Assembly (NCBI GenBank): GCA_947489665.1
Contig: CANLEH010000001.1
Span: forward strand, 1,584,501-1,648,500
Direction of reading: 5' to 3'
DNA: 64,000 nt
Origin: an uncultured Roseicyclus sp.
GTDB taxonomy: Bacteria; Pseudomonadota; Alphaproteobacteria; Rhodobacterales; Rhodobacteraceae
Shown: positions 43,851 through 52,754 of the stretch, piece after piece
Position numbering within the stretch: the first letter of the stretch is position 1
Layout of the letters: every line of letters begins with the position of its first letter
Notes under the pieces: model-generated
What the model was told of the DNA's origin: nothing
Databases searched by the model: none
What the model saw: the letters and a program-made list of their open reading frames with translations, nothing else
Position numbers and translations under genes: made by a program

Positions 43851-44846
43851 ATGAAAAAACTAACATTTGCGGGGGCTGCACTTCTGGCCTCGGGCGGTAT
43901 GGCATTTGCCGATGGGCATCTGGATGAGGTGAACCTGCAGCTTCAGTGGGTCACGCAAGCGCAGTTCGCGGGCTATTATGTGGCGCTGGAGAATGGCTAT
44001 TACGAGGATGAGGGCCTCGCCGTGAACATCATCCCTGGCGGGCCGGACATCGCCCCGCCGCAGGTGCTTGCTGGTGGCGGCGCAGACGTGATGCTGAACT
44101 GGATGCCGTCGGCATTGGCCGCACGCGAGGGTGGCCTGCCGGTGGTGAATATCGCGCAGCCGTTTGTGCGGTCCGGCCTGATGCTGACCTGTTGGGCGGA
44201 TAGCGGCATCACCGAGCCCGCCGATCTAGCCGGTGCTACGGTGGCGCACTGGTTCTTTGGCAACGAATATCCGTTCCTGTCGTGGATGTCCCAGCTGGGC
44301 ATCGGTGTTGAAGGTGGCGATGATGGCGTGACGCTGTTGCAGGCGGGCTTCAACGTGGATCCGCTGATCCAGCGGCAGGCCGATTGCATGTCGACGATGA
44401 CCTACAATGAGTATTGGCAGGTGATCGACGCTGGCGTGACGCCGGAAGAGCTGGTGACGTTCCGCTACGAAGATCAGGGCGTGGCCACGCTGGAAGACGG
44501 TATCTGGGCGCTGGAAGAGAACCTGGAGGACCCGGACTTCGTGGACCGCATGACGCGCTTTGTGCGCGCCTCGATGCAGGGTTGGGCCTGGGCAGCGGAA
44601 AACCCCGATGACGCGGCGATGATCGTTCTGGATTACGATGAAACCGGCGCGCAGACCGAGGAGCATCAGCTGCGCATGATGGGTGAGATTGCACTTCTGG
44701 TCGAAGGCGGCGATGGCCGTCTGGACGAGGAAGCCTATCAGCGCACGGTCGATACACTGTTGGCCGGTGGCTCGGACCCGGTGATCTCGGCCGCGCCTGA
44801 GGGAGCGTTCACCCATATGATCACGGATGCGGCCTTGGCTGAGTAA
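43851..44846 (+). CDS. ABC substrate-binding protein, NMT1/THI5 family
   Basis: 331 residues with a signal peptide (MKKLTFAGAALLASGGMAFA). The mature part has QLQWVTQAQFAGYYVALENGYYEDEGL, the hallmark of NMT1/THI5-like proteins that bind pyrimidine-like or thiamine-precursor ligands, plus GGPDIAPPQVLAGGGADVML. It should deliver the substrate to the two permeases. GGAGGG lies nine bases before the ATG. It is the last gene before a strong terminator. The binding fold and the RutR setting together favour a pyrimidine or its ring-opened product as ligand. Confidence 0.93.
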   Translation: MKKLTFAGAALLASGGMAFADGHLDEVNLQLQWVTQAQFAGYYVALENGYYEDEGLAVNIIPGGPDIAPPQVLAGGGADVMLNWMPSALAAREGGLPVVNIAQPFVRSGLMLTCWADSGITEPADLAGATVAHWFFGNEYPFLSWMSQLGIGVEGGDDGVTLLQAGFNVDPLIQRQADCMSTMTYNEYWQVIDAGVTPEELVTFRYEDQGVATLEDGIWALEENLEDPDFVDRMTRFVRASMQGWAWAAENPDDAAMIVLDYDETGAQTEEHQLRMMGEIALLVEGGDGRLDEEAYQRTVDTLLAGGSDPVISAAPEGAFTHMITDAALAE

Positions 44847-44868
44847 TCAGCCGCGCAACACGTCTAAG

Positions 44869-44900
44869 CGGCCCTGCGCATCCGTGCGTGGGGCCGTTTT
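44869..44900 (+). terminator. Intrinsic terminator of the RutR/ABC operon
   Basis: CGGCCC (44869-44874) pairs with GGGCCG (44891-44896), with an inner CGCA-TCCG-TGCG stem, and TTTT follows at 44897-44900. It lies 23 bp after the binding-protein stop and marks the end of the plus-strand operon that begins at 35437. Confidence 0.88.
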
Positions 44901-44921
44901 GCATTCTGGGCGCTGCCGGGA

Positions 44922-45365
44922 TCAGCGGCGGATGTCGACGGTGGGCGAAATTGGGTTGGGTGTGCCGCTTTTGTAGGGCGACGCCTCCGACAAGGCCGTG
45001 TCCGGCGCGGTCTGATCGGCATCGGGCGGGTTCGCTGCTCCGGCGGGTTCGCGCGGATCGCTTTCCTGGTCTTCTGTCGGTGATGCCTCGTCCGCAGGTT
45101 CGGGTATGTCCCACGCGACCATTGCAAGAGCTTGGCGTGGCGGGTCTGGCGGCACGGGCAGATCGTCATTGTCGCCGACCTGAAAGACATCCAGTGGCTT
45201 GATGGCCCGCTCAGATGCCGGATCTGGGCCATTTGCCTTGTCGGCTGCAATGACAGGATTGGCGGTTTCCGCACGCCCCGTCACGTCGCCGGGTTTGAGG
45301 CGAGCCTCTGCTGGCGGCTGAGCGACCGCCAGTTCCGGTCTTGGTGGCGTATTGGTTATGTCCAT
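44922..45365 (-). CDS. Proline-rich acidic protein of unknown function
   Basis: 147 residues (MDITNTPPRPELAV start, ISPTVDIRR end), low complexity, rich in Pro, Asp, Glu and Ala, probably largely disordered. It has no signal peptide, membrane helix or Cys. The ATG at 45365 is supported by GGAG eight bases upstream; longer in-frame starts up to 45596 would run into the divergent regulator gene and add unrelated sequence. It is divergent from the ScfR-type regulator and may share its control region. Family not recognised. Confidence 0.6.
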   Translation of the reverse strand: MDITNTPPRPELAVAQPPAEARLKPGDVTGRAETANPVIAADKANGPDPASERAIKPLDVFQVGDNDDLPVPPDPPRQALAMVAWDIPEPADEASPTEDQESDPREPAGAANPPDADQTAPDTALSEASPYKSGTPNPISPTVDIRR

Positions 45366-45519
45366 CTCTGCGCTCCTCACACGCGATGCGTACTGAGGCC
45401 CCCACGGCCAAACTGGATATCCGGCGCGCCTTAACAGCTGGTAAACACGTGCGGGGTGCTTTGCGCAGATTTCGTTCAAATCCTGTTGGTTGGCTCCTGT
45501 ACGGGCCGTCAAGTTTGTT

Positions 45520-45548
45520 CTGTAAATTCCCTGTAAAGCCAGTAAAGT
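45520..45548 (+). promoter_or_regulatory. Three spaced GTAAA half-sites before the ScfR-type gene
   Basis: TGTAAA at 45521-45526, TGTAAA at 45532-45537 and AGTAAAG at 45541-45547 occur at roughly one helical turn spacing directly in front of the regulator start. This is the right place for autoregulation; the motif is not a perfect match to any site I know. The surrounding 45366-45555 is otherwise plain divergent promoter DNA. Confidence 0.4.
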
Positions 45549-45555
45549 TCGCTTC

Positions 45556-46848
45556 ATGAAACCTGCAGCGTCCTCAGATATCACCGGCAGCCGCATTCGC
45601 GAGCAGCGTTTGGCGCGTGGGATGAAGCAGGGGGCCTTGGCGGAAGCGGTGGGTGTGTCGCCCTCCTACCTCAACCTGATTGAACACAATCACCGCCGCA
45701 TCGGGGGCAAGCTGCTTCTGGAGCTTGCGCGTGTGCTGGATGTGGAGCCTTCGGTTTTGACCGAAGGGGCGGATGCGGAGTTGAGCGCGCTTCTGGATGC
45801 GGCGGCCCGCTCTCAAGTCGGGCTGGGGGCGGAAACCGATCGGATCGATGAGATGGGCGCGCGGTTTCCGGGGTGGACGGCTTTGATCGCGGCGCAGGAA
45901 GCACGGCTGCAAGCCCTCGATGCGCAGGTGGAAGCGCTGCGTGATAGGCTGAGCCATGACCCCGTGCTGGCGGAGGCGATGCATGATGTCTTGTCGTCGG
46001 TTGCGGCGATCCGGTCGACATCGGACATTTTGGTGCGCGAGACGGACCTTGACCCGGCCTGGCGGGGCCGTTTCCACCGCAACCTGCATGAAGAGGCCGA
46101 GCGGCTTTCCAATCAGGCGACTGGTTTGCTGGCTCAGTTCGAGGCTCCGGACGCGGAGGGCGGATCCCCCGCAGAAACGGTCGAGGCGATGTTCGACGCG
46201 GCGGGCCATGTCTTTCCGCAGATTGATGCAGAAGGTGGCGCGGCCATCGACGCGATCCTCGATCAGACGCCTGGGATGGACAATTCGGCCACCCGTGCCA
46301 TGGGGCGCACGCGCTTGATGGAATATGCCGCCGATGCAGCCCTTTTGCCGATGGAGCCATTCGTTGCTGCGGCGCGCGACGTCGGCTTTGATCCGGTGAC
46401 CTTGGTGGGCCGTTTGGGCGTGGGCGTGGCCCCTGTTTTGCGCCGCATGGCGAGTTTGCAGCCCGAGACCGGCGCGCCGCCTACGGGATTGGCGATATGC
46501 GATGCGTCGGGCGCGATGGTGCATCGGCGCAGGCTGTCGGGCTTTGCCTTGCCTCGTGTGGTCGCGGGCTGCCCGCTTTGGCCGATCTACACCGCCTTGT
46601 CCCGGCCAGGGCAGGCGGAGGAGGCCGAAATCGAGATGCCTCACGGCGCGAGGTTCCACGCCTGGGCCGTGGCCGAGGCCAGTGAGGGCCGGGCGTTTGG
46701 TGCGGCCCCTGCGTTGCGGGGCACCATGCTGATCATGGAGGCGTCGCCCCGAGACCGGCCCCTGCCGACAATCGCCGCGGGGCCTGGATGCGAGACCTGT
46801 GCCCGGATCGGTTGCGACGCGCGCCGGGGCGGAAATGCCGGGCCTTGA
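45556..46848 (+). CDS. XRE-family short-chain acyl-CoA regulator, ScfR/PccR/RamB-like
   Basis: 430 residues. An N-terminal HTH (about 10-60: GSRIREQRLARGMKQGALAEAVGVSPSYLNLIEHNHR cut into its helices) is followed by a long helical part and a C-terminal domain of the DUF2083/IrrE-related type, ending with the Cys-rich CETCARIGCDARRGG. Family members (RamB, PccR, ScfR) regulate acetate, propionate or glyoxylate-cycle genes in response to acyl-CoA. The receiver and symporter-kinase genes next to it fit a sensing module for small carboxylic acids. Confidence 0.88.
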   Translation: MKPAASSDITGSRIREQRLARGMKQGALAEAVGVSPSYLNLIEHNHRRIGGKLLLELARVLDVEPSVLTEGADAELSALLDAAARSQVGLGAETDRIDEMGARFPGWTALIAAQEARLQALDAQVEALRDRLSHDPVLAEAMHDVLSSVAAIRSTSDILVRETDLDPAWRGRFHRNLHEEAERLSNQATGLLAQFEAPDAEGGSPAETVEAMFDAAGHVFPQIDAEGGAAIDAILDQTPGMDNSATRAMGRTRLMEYAADAALLPMEPFVAAARDVGFDPVTLVGRLGVGVAPVLRRMASLQPETGAPPTGLAICDASGAMVHRRRLSGFALPRVVAGCPLWPIYTALSRPGQAEEAEIEMPHGARFHAWAVAEASEGRAFGAAPALRGTMLIMEASPRDRPLPTIAAGPGCETCARIGCDARRGGNAGP

Positions 46849-46866
46849 TGCGAATTTCTTGCGTGT

Positions 46867-46883
46867 TGCCCAAGCATTGGGCA
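46867..46883. promoter_or_regulatory. 17-bp dyad before the response regulator
   Basis: TGCCCAA-GCA-TTGGGCA, a perfect 7+7 dyad 56 bp before the receiver gene and 19 bp after the ScfR-type gene. Possible operator or terminator; there is no T-run. Confidence 0.4.
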
Positions 46884-46938
46884 CACTTGCAACACCAGGC
46901 CCGGGGCGAATGACCACTACCCGGGGGGAGGACTGGGT

Positions 46939-47394
46939 ATGACAGTGAACCACCAACCAACTAGTGCGGAGCCGATCACCGGGCGAGACGCCGGACCGGG
47001 CACCGTCCTGATTGTCGAGGATGAGAGCAATATCCTTGAGGCGCTGACGTTCATCCTGAGCCGTGCGGGATGGGATGTGCGCGGCCATGGCAAGGGCGAC
47101 ACGGCCTTGGCAGAGGTTGCCCGCGTGCGCCCGGATATTCTTGTGCTCGACGTGATGTTGCCGGGCCAATCGGGGTTCGACATTCTGCGCGCGCTCAGGG
47201 CTGAGCCCGCGACGCGCAATCTGCCCGTGGTCATGTTGACAGCCAAAGGACAGGCGCAGGACCGGGACCACGCCATGGGTCTTGGGGCAAGTGCGTTTCT
47301 GACCAAGCCCTTCTCGAACGACGAATTGGTGGCCGTCATCAAGGATCTGGCGCCAGCCCTCACGGATCGGCCTGCCGCTGCCGGGCAGGGGTGA
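46939..47394 (+). CDS. Single-domain response regulator
   Basis: 151 residues, a stand-alone receiver (REC) domain (about 23-140). Phosphoacceptor Asp in ILVLDVMLPGQSG (about 71), acidic pocket VEDESN, Thr in MLTAKG and Lys in FLTKPFSNDEL. No output domain, so it works through protein contacts or as a phosphate relay. GGGGGGAGGA lies just before the start region. It is followed at once by a small membrane protein and a histidine kinase, its likely partner. Confidence 0.92.
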   Translation: MTVNHQPTSAEPITGRDAGPGTVLIVEDESNILEALTFILSRAGWDVRGHGKGDTALAEVARVRPDILVLDVMLPGQSGFDILRALRAEPATRNLPVVMLTAKGQAQDRDHAMGLGASAFLTKPFSNDELVAVIKDLAPALTDRPAAAGQG

Positions 47395-47397
47395 GCC

Positions 47398-47694
47398 ATG
47401 GCCTCCAGGCTGTTTCTTGAGCGCCGCAGATACAGGCTGAACCGATTGCAGGATGCCGCGCGGCTGTTGCCGATCCTTGGCCTGATCCTGATCTTTGTTC
47501 CGATCTTCATTCGCGGATCAGAGGCTGAGGCGGAAAGCCTATCGGCCAGGCTGGTCTACTATTTCGGCATCTGGATCGGGTTGATCGCCTTGTCAGCTTT
47601 GGTCAGCGCCGCCCTGTCGCGTCTTGGCGTTCAGGATGAGATAAGCCCTTCCGCAGAGCCGGGGCATAGCCAGACAGCGTCCGAGGACGTGTAA
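47398..47694 (+). CDS. Small two-helix membrane protein
   Basis: 98 residues. A basic start (MASRLFLERRRYRLNRLQ) and two membrane helices (about 23-39 and 51-75) are followed by a polar tail. It lies between the receiver and the symporter-kinase, 1 bp before the next start, so it is co-expressed. In SSS-kinase operons of roseobacters and gammaproteobacteria a DUF485-like or similar small membrane protein often precedes the transporter part; this one may play that structural role. Confidence 0.82.
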   Translation: MASRLFLERRRYRLNRLQDAARLLPILGLILIFVPIFIRGSEAEAESLSARLVYYFGIWIGLIALSALVSAALSRLGVQDEISPSAEPGHSQTASEDV

Positions 47695-47695
47695 G

Positions 47696-50371
47696 ATGCT
47701 GAGCTTCAACAGCCTCGTCTCGATCTGCATTCTCTATGTTCTGGTGCTGTTTGCCGTGGCTTTCTGGGCCGAGCGCAGCGCCAAGGCGGGACGAGTGCGC
47801 TGGCTGAATTCGCCGATCACCTACACGCTATCGCTGTCGATTTATGCGACGGCCTGGACATTTTATGGCGCGGTCGGGTCGGCGGCGCGGTCGGGGTTGG
47901 AATATCTGACGATCTACCTGGGCCCGACGCTGGTGTTCATCGGATGGTTCTGGTTGTTGCGCAAGATGGTGCGTATCGGACGCGCGCAGCGGGTCACGTC
48001 GATCGCTGACATGATCTCAAGCCGGTATGGCAAATCGGGCGGTTTGGCGGTGCTGGTGACGTTGTTGGCGGTGTTGGGCACGACGCCGTATATCGCGCTG
48101 CAATTGCAGTCGGTCACGCTGTCCTTCTCGGTGTTTACCAATGCGGGCACGGGCGCGGGCACGCCGAATACGGCGATCTGGATTGCAGTTGGTCTGGCGC
48201 TTTTCACGATCATATTCGGCACGCGGTCCCTCGACCTGAACGAACGGCATCCCGGTCTGGTCAGCGCCATCGCCGCCGAGGCGGTGGTGAAGCTGGCGGC
48301 CATCGTGGCCGTGGGGGTTTTCGTGGTTTGGGGGGTCGCGGACGGGCCAAGCGACATGCTGGCGCGGATCGAGGCCTCGCCCGTGGCCGACACGCCGCTC
48401 AACGGTGCGCGCTGGTTGGGGCTGACGGCATTGGCGGGCGCTGCGATCCTGTGTCTGCCACGCATGTTTCAGGTGCTGGTGGTCGAGAATTCAGACGAGC
48501 GGCATCTGGCAACGGCCGGATGGGCCTTTCCGCTTTATCTGTTGCTGATTTCGCTTTTCGTCGTGCCGATCGCGGTTGCGGGCATGAGCTTGCCGGGCAC
48601 GGGCGACAACCCGGATCTGTACGTTCTGACCGTGCCGTTGAGCCTCGGGCAGGACGCGCTGGCCTTGCTCGTCTTTCTGGGCGGCTTTTCGGCGGCGACG
48701 TCGATGGTCATCGTTGCGGCGCTGGCCCTGTCCACGATGGTATCCAACCATGTGATCGTGCCGCTCTGGCTGCGCAGCTCCCAGGACGGTGTGGTTCTGA
48801 GCCAGGATATGCGCAAGGTGGCGCTGACGGCGCGGCGCGTCTCCATCGCGGCGATCCTGTTTCTGGGCTGGGTCTACTACCGCCTGTCGGGTGGCACGGC
48901 GGCCTTGGCGTCGATTGGCCTGATTTCGTTTCTGGGTGTGTCGCAAATTCTGCCTGCCTTGGTTGGAGGTATCCTGTGGCGAGGGGCCACGCGGTTGGGC
49001 GCGGCCCTGGGAATCGGGGCGGGCTTCCTGATTTGGGCGTGGCTGCTGCTGCTGCCGAATATTGCGGAAACGGGTGGGCTGATGCCCGACGTCTTGGCCG
49101 AGGGGCCTTGGGGGATCGGATGGCTCGCCCCCGATAGCCCGCTTGGCTTGCAAGCCAGTGACCCGCTTTTGACGGCGATGGTTCTGTCGCTTGGTGCGAA
49201 CACTGCGCTGTTTATTCTGGGCTCTCTCTTCAGCTTTCCTAGTCCGTTGGAGCGGTTGCAAGGCGCGCAGTTTGTCAACGTCTTCGACCATTCGCGTGCA
49301 GTGAAAGGCTGGACCGGGGCGGCGGGGGCGGCCGATGATCTGCGGATCATGGCGCAGCGGATCATGGGCGATGACCGGGCCATCGCCTTGTTCCGCAACG
49401 CCGCGCGGGAGCAGGGCCGCGACGGTGAGTTGCCCGAGCCAACGCCTGATTTCCTCGACCATCTGGAACGCGAGCTTGCCGGCTCCGTTGGGGCCGCGAC
49501 GGCGCATGCAATGGTGGCGCAGATCACGGGCGCTGCCAGCGTGGGCGTGGGCGATCTGCTGGCGGTGGCCGATGAGACGGCGCAGATCATGGAGTATTCC
49601 AGCCAGCTTGAGGCCAAGTCAGAGGAACTGGCGCAAACCGCCGGACGCCTGCGAGAGGTCAATGCGAAGCTGACGGAACTGTCCGTGCAGAAGGACGCCT
49701 TCCTGAGCCAGATCAGCCACGAATTGCGCACGCCGATGACTTCGATCCGATCCTTCTCGGAAATCCTGATGCAGGCCGACAAGGTGGACGACGCGGCGCG
49801 CACACGGTTTTCGCGGATCATCCATGACGAAAGCCTGCGTCTGACGCGTCTATTGGATGATCTGCTGGACCTCAGCGTTCTGGAGAACGGGCGCGTGACG
49901 TTGAATATGTCTGAGGCGCAACTGGGCGATGTTTTGGACCGCGCCATTCACGCGGCGGGCGCAGAGGCCGGGGACGGCATTACGCTGGTGCGGGATCGCG
50001 CGCGTGAGGCGGTGGCGCTGTGGACAGATCCCGATCGTTTGGCGCAGGTCTTCATCAACCTGATCTCGAACGCACGGAAATACTGCGACGCGGCAGTGCC
50101 GGAACTGGTGATCTCGGTCGTTGATACGCGACAAGGTCTTGAGATTGAGTTTGCGGACAATGGCTCGGGCATTCCGACGCGACAGGAGGCGTTGATTTTC
50201 GAGAAATTCGCGCGCCTCGACACGGCGCGGGGGGCGCCGGGCGCGGGGCTTGGCCTGGCCATCAGCCGTGAGATTATGGCGCGCCTGGATGGGGATCTTG
50301 TCTTTGTGCCGGGGCAGGGTGGTGCGACGTTCCGGGTGCGGCTTCCCGCGCGTGCGTTGAAAGCGGCCTAG
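47696..50371 (+). CDS. Sodium/solute-symporter histidine kinase (CbrA/CrbS-like)
   Basis: 891 residues. Residues about 1-500 form a 12-13 helix SSS-family transporter domain (YATAWTFYGAVGSAARSG, ADMISSRYGKSGGLAVLV). A cytoplasmic linker leads to HisKA with KDAFLSQISHELRTPMTSI (phospho-His about 675) and HATPase_c (NLISNARKYC, FADNGSGIP, GAGLGLAISREIM). CrbS/CbrA kinases link solute sensing to acetate or amino-acid use genes, and the ScfR-type regulator upstream supports a small-carboxylate theme. The receiver upstream is the likely partner. Confidence 0.93.
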   Translation: MLSFNSLVSICILYVLVLFAVAFWAERSAKAGRVRWLNSPITYTLSLSIYATAWTFYGAVGSAARSGLEYLTIYLGPTLVFIGWFWLLRKMVRIGRAQRVTSIADMISSRYGKSGGLAVLVTLLAVLGTTPYIALQLQSVTLSFSVFTNAGTGAGTPNTAIWIAVGLALFTIIFGTRSLDLNERHPGLVSAIAAEAVVKLAAIVAVGVFVVWGVADGPSDMLARIEASPVADTPLNGARWLGLTALAGAAILCLPRMFQVLVVENSDERHLATAGWAFPLYLLLISLFVVPIAVAGMSLPGTGDNPDLYVLTVPLSLGQDALALLVFLGGFSAATSMVIVAALALSTMVSNHVIVPLWLRSSQDGVVLSQDMRKVALTARRVSIAAILFLGWVYYRLSGGTAALASIGLISFLGVSQILPALVGGILWRGATRLGAALGIGAGFLIWAWLLLLPNIAETGGLMPDVLAEGPWGIGWLAPDSPLGLQASDPLLTAMVLSLGANTALFILGSLFSFPSPLERLQGAQFVNVFDHSRAVKGWTGAAGAADDLRIMAQRIMGDDRAIALFRNAAREQGRDGELPEPTPDFLDHLERELAGSVGAATAHAMVAQITGAASVGVGDLLAVADETAQIMEYSSQLEAKSEELAQTAGRLREVNAKLTELSVQKDAFLSQISHELRTPMTSIRSFSEILMQADKVDDAARTRFSRIIHDESLRLTRLLDDLLDLSVLENGRVTLNMSEAQLGDVLDRAIHAAGAEAGDGITLVRDRAREAVALWTDPDRLAQVFINLISNARKYCDAAVPELVISVVDTRQGLEIEFADNGSGIPTRQEALIFEKFARLDTARGAPGAGLGLAISREIMARLDGDLVFVPGQGGATFRVRLPARALKAA

Positions 50372-50471
50372 GCGGAAAAAGCACCGGAGTAAGGGCTTCG
50401 TTAACGGCTTTTGTGGCATGGCTACGCGCACGAGACCCCGTTTCCGTTTGCCAGAAGGCACTTGAACGCCC

Positions 50472-51587
50472 ATGCCCGCGACCGACCAGCGCAACGTTCT
50501 GGCCCGCAAGATTGCGGCGCATGCCGGTGTGCAGCAGCGCCCGGATGATCTTGTCCCGGCGCTTGAGACTGGCTTGACCCGCTCCGTCCGCCGGGCCGCT
50601 GCGCCATTGGACGGGTTCAGCGTGGCGCTGGATGCCATTGAAATCACGATGCAGGCCGATCTGGACGCAGCCCTTGAGGCTTTGCCGGAGCATGGTTTGA
50701 TTGCCGCGACCGAAGACCGTGACGGCAGGCGTGGCCTGTTGGCGCTTGAACATTCGCTGGTAGATGCGTTGATCGAGGTGCAGACCACAGGCCGTGTGGA
50801 AGAGGTCCAGGGCCCGCCACGCCCAGTGACGCGCATTGACGAGGCCCTGTGCCGCGACTTCATCGATCTGTTCTTTGCGAGTTTGGCCCATGAGACGGGT
50901 GGTGTTCCCGGGCGCGATTGGTCGGACCGCATTGTCTACGGAAGCCAGATCAAGGACCGCAGCCAGATCAATCTGCTTCTGCCGGCAAAGGGGTTTCATC
51001 TATTGCATGCCACCGTCAGTGCGGCTGGCCTGAAATCAGGCCGGTTTCTGGTTTTGCTGCCAGCCGACCCCAGCCTTGCCCGCCGCGTCTCAAAGAAGCT
51101 GGAGGCCAAGCCACCCGCCCGGCCCGAGACTTGGGCCGACGACATGTTGGCGGCGTTGGGCCCCGCGCCACTTGCGCTGAATGCGGTTTTGCTACGGTTG
51201 CATATGCCCCTGTCGCGGGTCGAAAGCTTGAAGGATGGCGATCTGGTTCCCTTTGACCGGAGCGATCTGGAAATGGTCACCTTGGAGGATGACAAAGGTC
51301 ACATCTTCACACGTGGCAAACTGGGTCAGATCGGCGGGCGTCGTGCAGTCAGGCTTGGGAGGGGCCGAACGAAAGACGGGCAGGCATCCGAGCCTGCCGT
51401 AAGCCCCGTGCAAAGCGTTCCAGGCCCCGCACCAGTGGCGCAAATGCCCAGTGCCAATACTGCGTCGCCGGGGGCTGACAATGCGCCCACTGCGCACGGC
51501 ATGATTGAGGGCGGCGATGTAAGCGTTGGCAATCCTCTCCCGGATCTGCCGATGGCTGACTTCGACCCCAACGCCCCGATTGCCTGA
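50472..51587 (+). CDS. FliM/FliN-family C-terminal (SpoA) domain protein
   Basis: 371 residues. The N-terminal half (about 1-200) is a divergent FliM-like middle region. A SpoA/SURF domain lies at about 240-300 (SRVESLKDGDLVPFDRSDLEM, GKLGQIGGRRAVRL), the fold that builds the flagellar C-ring. A Pro/Ala/Ser-rich tail ends it. No other flagellar gene is in the window. It could be a FliM variant for a remote flagellar locus or a C-ring-like adaptor. No FliM N-terminal CheY-binding peptide is visible. Confidence 0.78.
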   Translation: MPATDQRNVLARKIAAHAGVQQRPDDLVPALETGLTRSVRRAAAPLDGFSVALDAIEITMQADLDAALEALPEHGLIAATEDRDGRRGLLALEHSLVDALIEVQTTGRVEEVQGPPRPVTRIDEALCRDFIDLFFASLAHETGGVPGRDWSDRIVYGSQIKDRSQINLLLPAKGFHLLHATVSAAGLKSGRFLVLLPADPSLARRVSKKLEAKPPARPETWADDMLAALGPAPLALNAVLLRLHMPLSRVESLKDGDLVPFDRSDLEMVTLEDDKGHIFTRGKLGQIGGRRAVRLGRGRTKDGQASEPAVSPVQSVPGPAPVAQMPSANTASPGADNAPTAHGMIEGGDVSVGNPLPDLPMADFDPNAPIA

Positions 51588-51746
51588 CGGCGCGCCGCGT
51601 CTCGGTTTGTTTGCGACGGCGCACGCGAACCTGTCTGGCTGAGTGCCTGCATCCCGTCCCTTCGGCTTGTGTTCCACGAGTGGGAAAGCCAATGTCCGGT
51701 CACCGGATTGGCACCGTGCTGATCCTTGCCTTGGGGAGATGCGCCT

Positions 51747-52511
51747 ATGTCGATTTCGGAATTCCGCGCGAAAGTGATTGGCGGAACACCTTTGGCGGGC
51801 ACGTTCATGAAAACGCCAAGCGTCGACATGCTTGAGGTGCTGATCCTGTCCGGTCTGGATTTCGTTTGCCTTGATTGTGAACATGCCCCGTTTGATCGCA
51901 CCACGATCAGTGCCTGCATGGCCCTGGCCCGCGCCGCCGATTTCCCGGTGCTGGTCCGCGTGCCCTCTGGCGCGCCGGAAAACATAGGCAAAGCGCTGGA
52001 CGATGGGGCCGTTGGCGTGGTCGTGCCCCATGTCACCTCGGCCGAGGTTGCCGAAAAGGTGGCGCGGTCGGCCCGGTTCGGCCATGGCGGACGGGGCTAT
52101 GCGGGATCGACCCGGTGGGCGGGATACGCCACGCGCGCCATGCCAGACGTCTTGGCGCAAAGCGCGGCTGAGACGGTTGTGATTGCCCAAATCGAGGACC
52201 CGGAGGCAGTAGAGGCGGCCGATGCCATCGCGGCGACCTCGGGCATTGACGCGTTATTCCTGGGGCCGGCAGATCTGAGCGTGGCCTATGGCCATGACCA
52301 CCAAACCAGCACTGATCTGCAGACAGCCATGGAACGGACCGGCGCCGCGGCCAAGGCCCATGGCAAGGGATATGTGACCTTCGTGGCCGATGCAGACCGC
52401 GCGGCTGCGATCCGCAAGCACGGCTTCTCGATGTTCTTTATCGCCTCCGAACATGCGTGGATTTTGCAGGGCGCACGGGCCCAGGTTGCAGGTATTCGTG
52501 AGCTCGACTAA
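51747..52511 (+). CDS. HpcH/HpaI-family aldolase
   Basis: 254 residues, a class II (metal-dependent) pyruvate/oxaloacetate aldolase-type TIM barrel. Motifs: GTFMKTPSVDMLEVLILSG, LDCEHAPFD, VRVPSGAPENIGKALDDGA, GVVVPHVTSAEVAEK, RGYAGSTRW and LGPADLSVAYG (metal and substrate loop). It would cleave a 2-keto-4-hydroxy acid to pyruvate and an aldehyde; the exact substrate is not visible. The 159 bp before it contain no clear regulatory element. Confidence 0.9.
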   Translation: MSISEFRAKVIGGTPLAGTFMKTPSVDMLEVLILSGLDFVCLDCEHAPFDRTTISACMALARAADFPVLVRVPSGAPENIGKALDDGAVGVVVPHVTSAEVAEKVARSARFGHGGRGYAGSTRWAGYATRAMPDVLAQSAAETVVIAQIEDPEAVEAADAIAATSGIDALFLGPADLSVAYGHDHQTSTDLQTAMERTGAAAKAHGKGYVTFVADADRAAAIRKHGFSMFFIASEHAWILQGARAQVAGIRELD

Positions 52512-52754
52512 CGGCCCTCGCTCAAGGGCTTGCGGCCACAATCTTGCCGCATTTGTCAAAAATCAGCCTTATTGCGGGCGGATTGTTTCCACGTAAACAC
52601 CCCCAAATCATCACACACCCTCCGCCTTTGTGCCCTGCTTTTTAGGCAAATTGGCTGTGTTCCGGCAAAAAACGACCGGAGCGCGTAACGAACAGGCCAT
52701 GTGCAACGGCAAGTCTCGGAGGCCCGTCGGCGTCCGATGTGCAGGAGAAATACC

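Noticed and set aside
44922-45596. Longer form of the Pro-rich gene starting at 45596
   Set aside because: The extra 77 codons overlap the divergent ScfR-type gene, and the ATG at 45365 has a good ribosome site.
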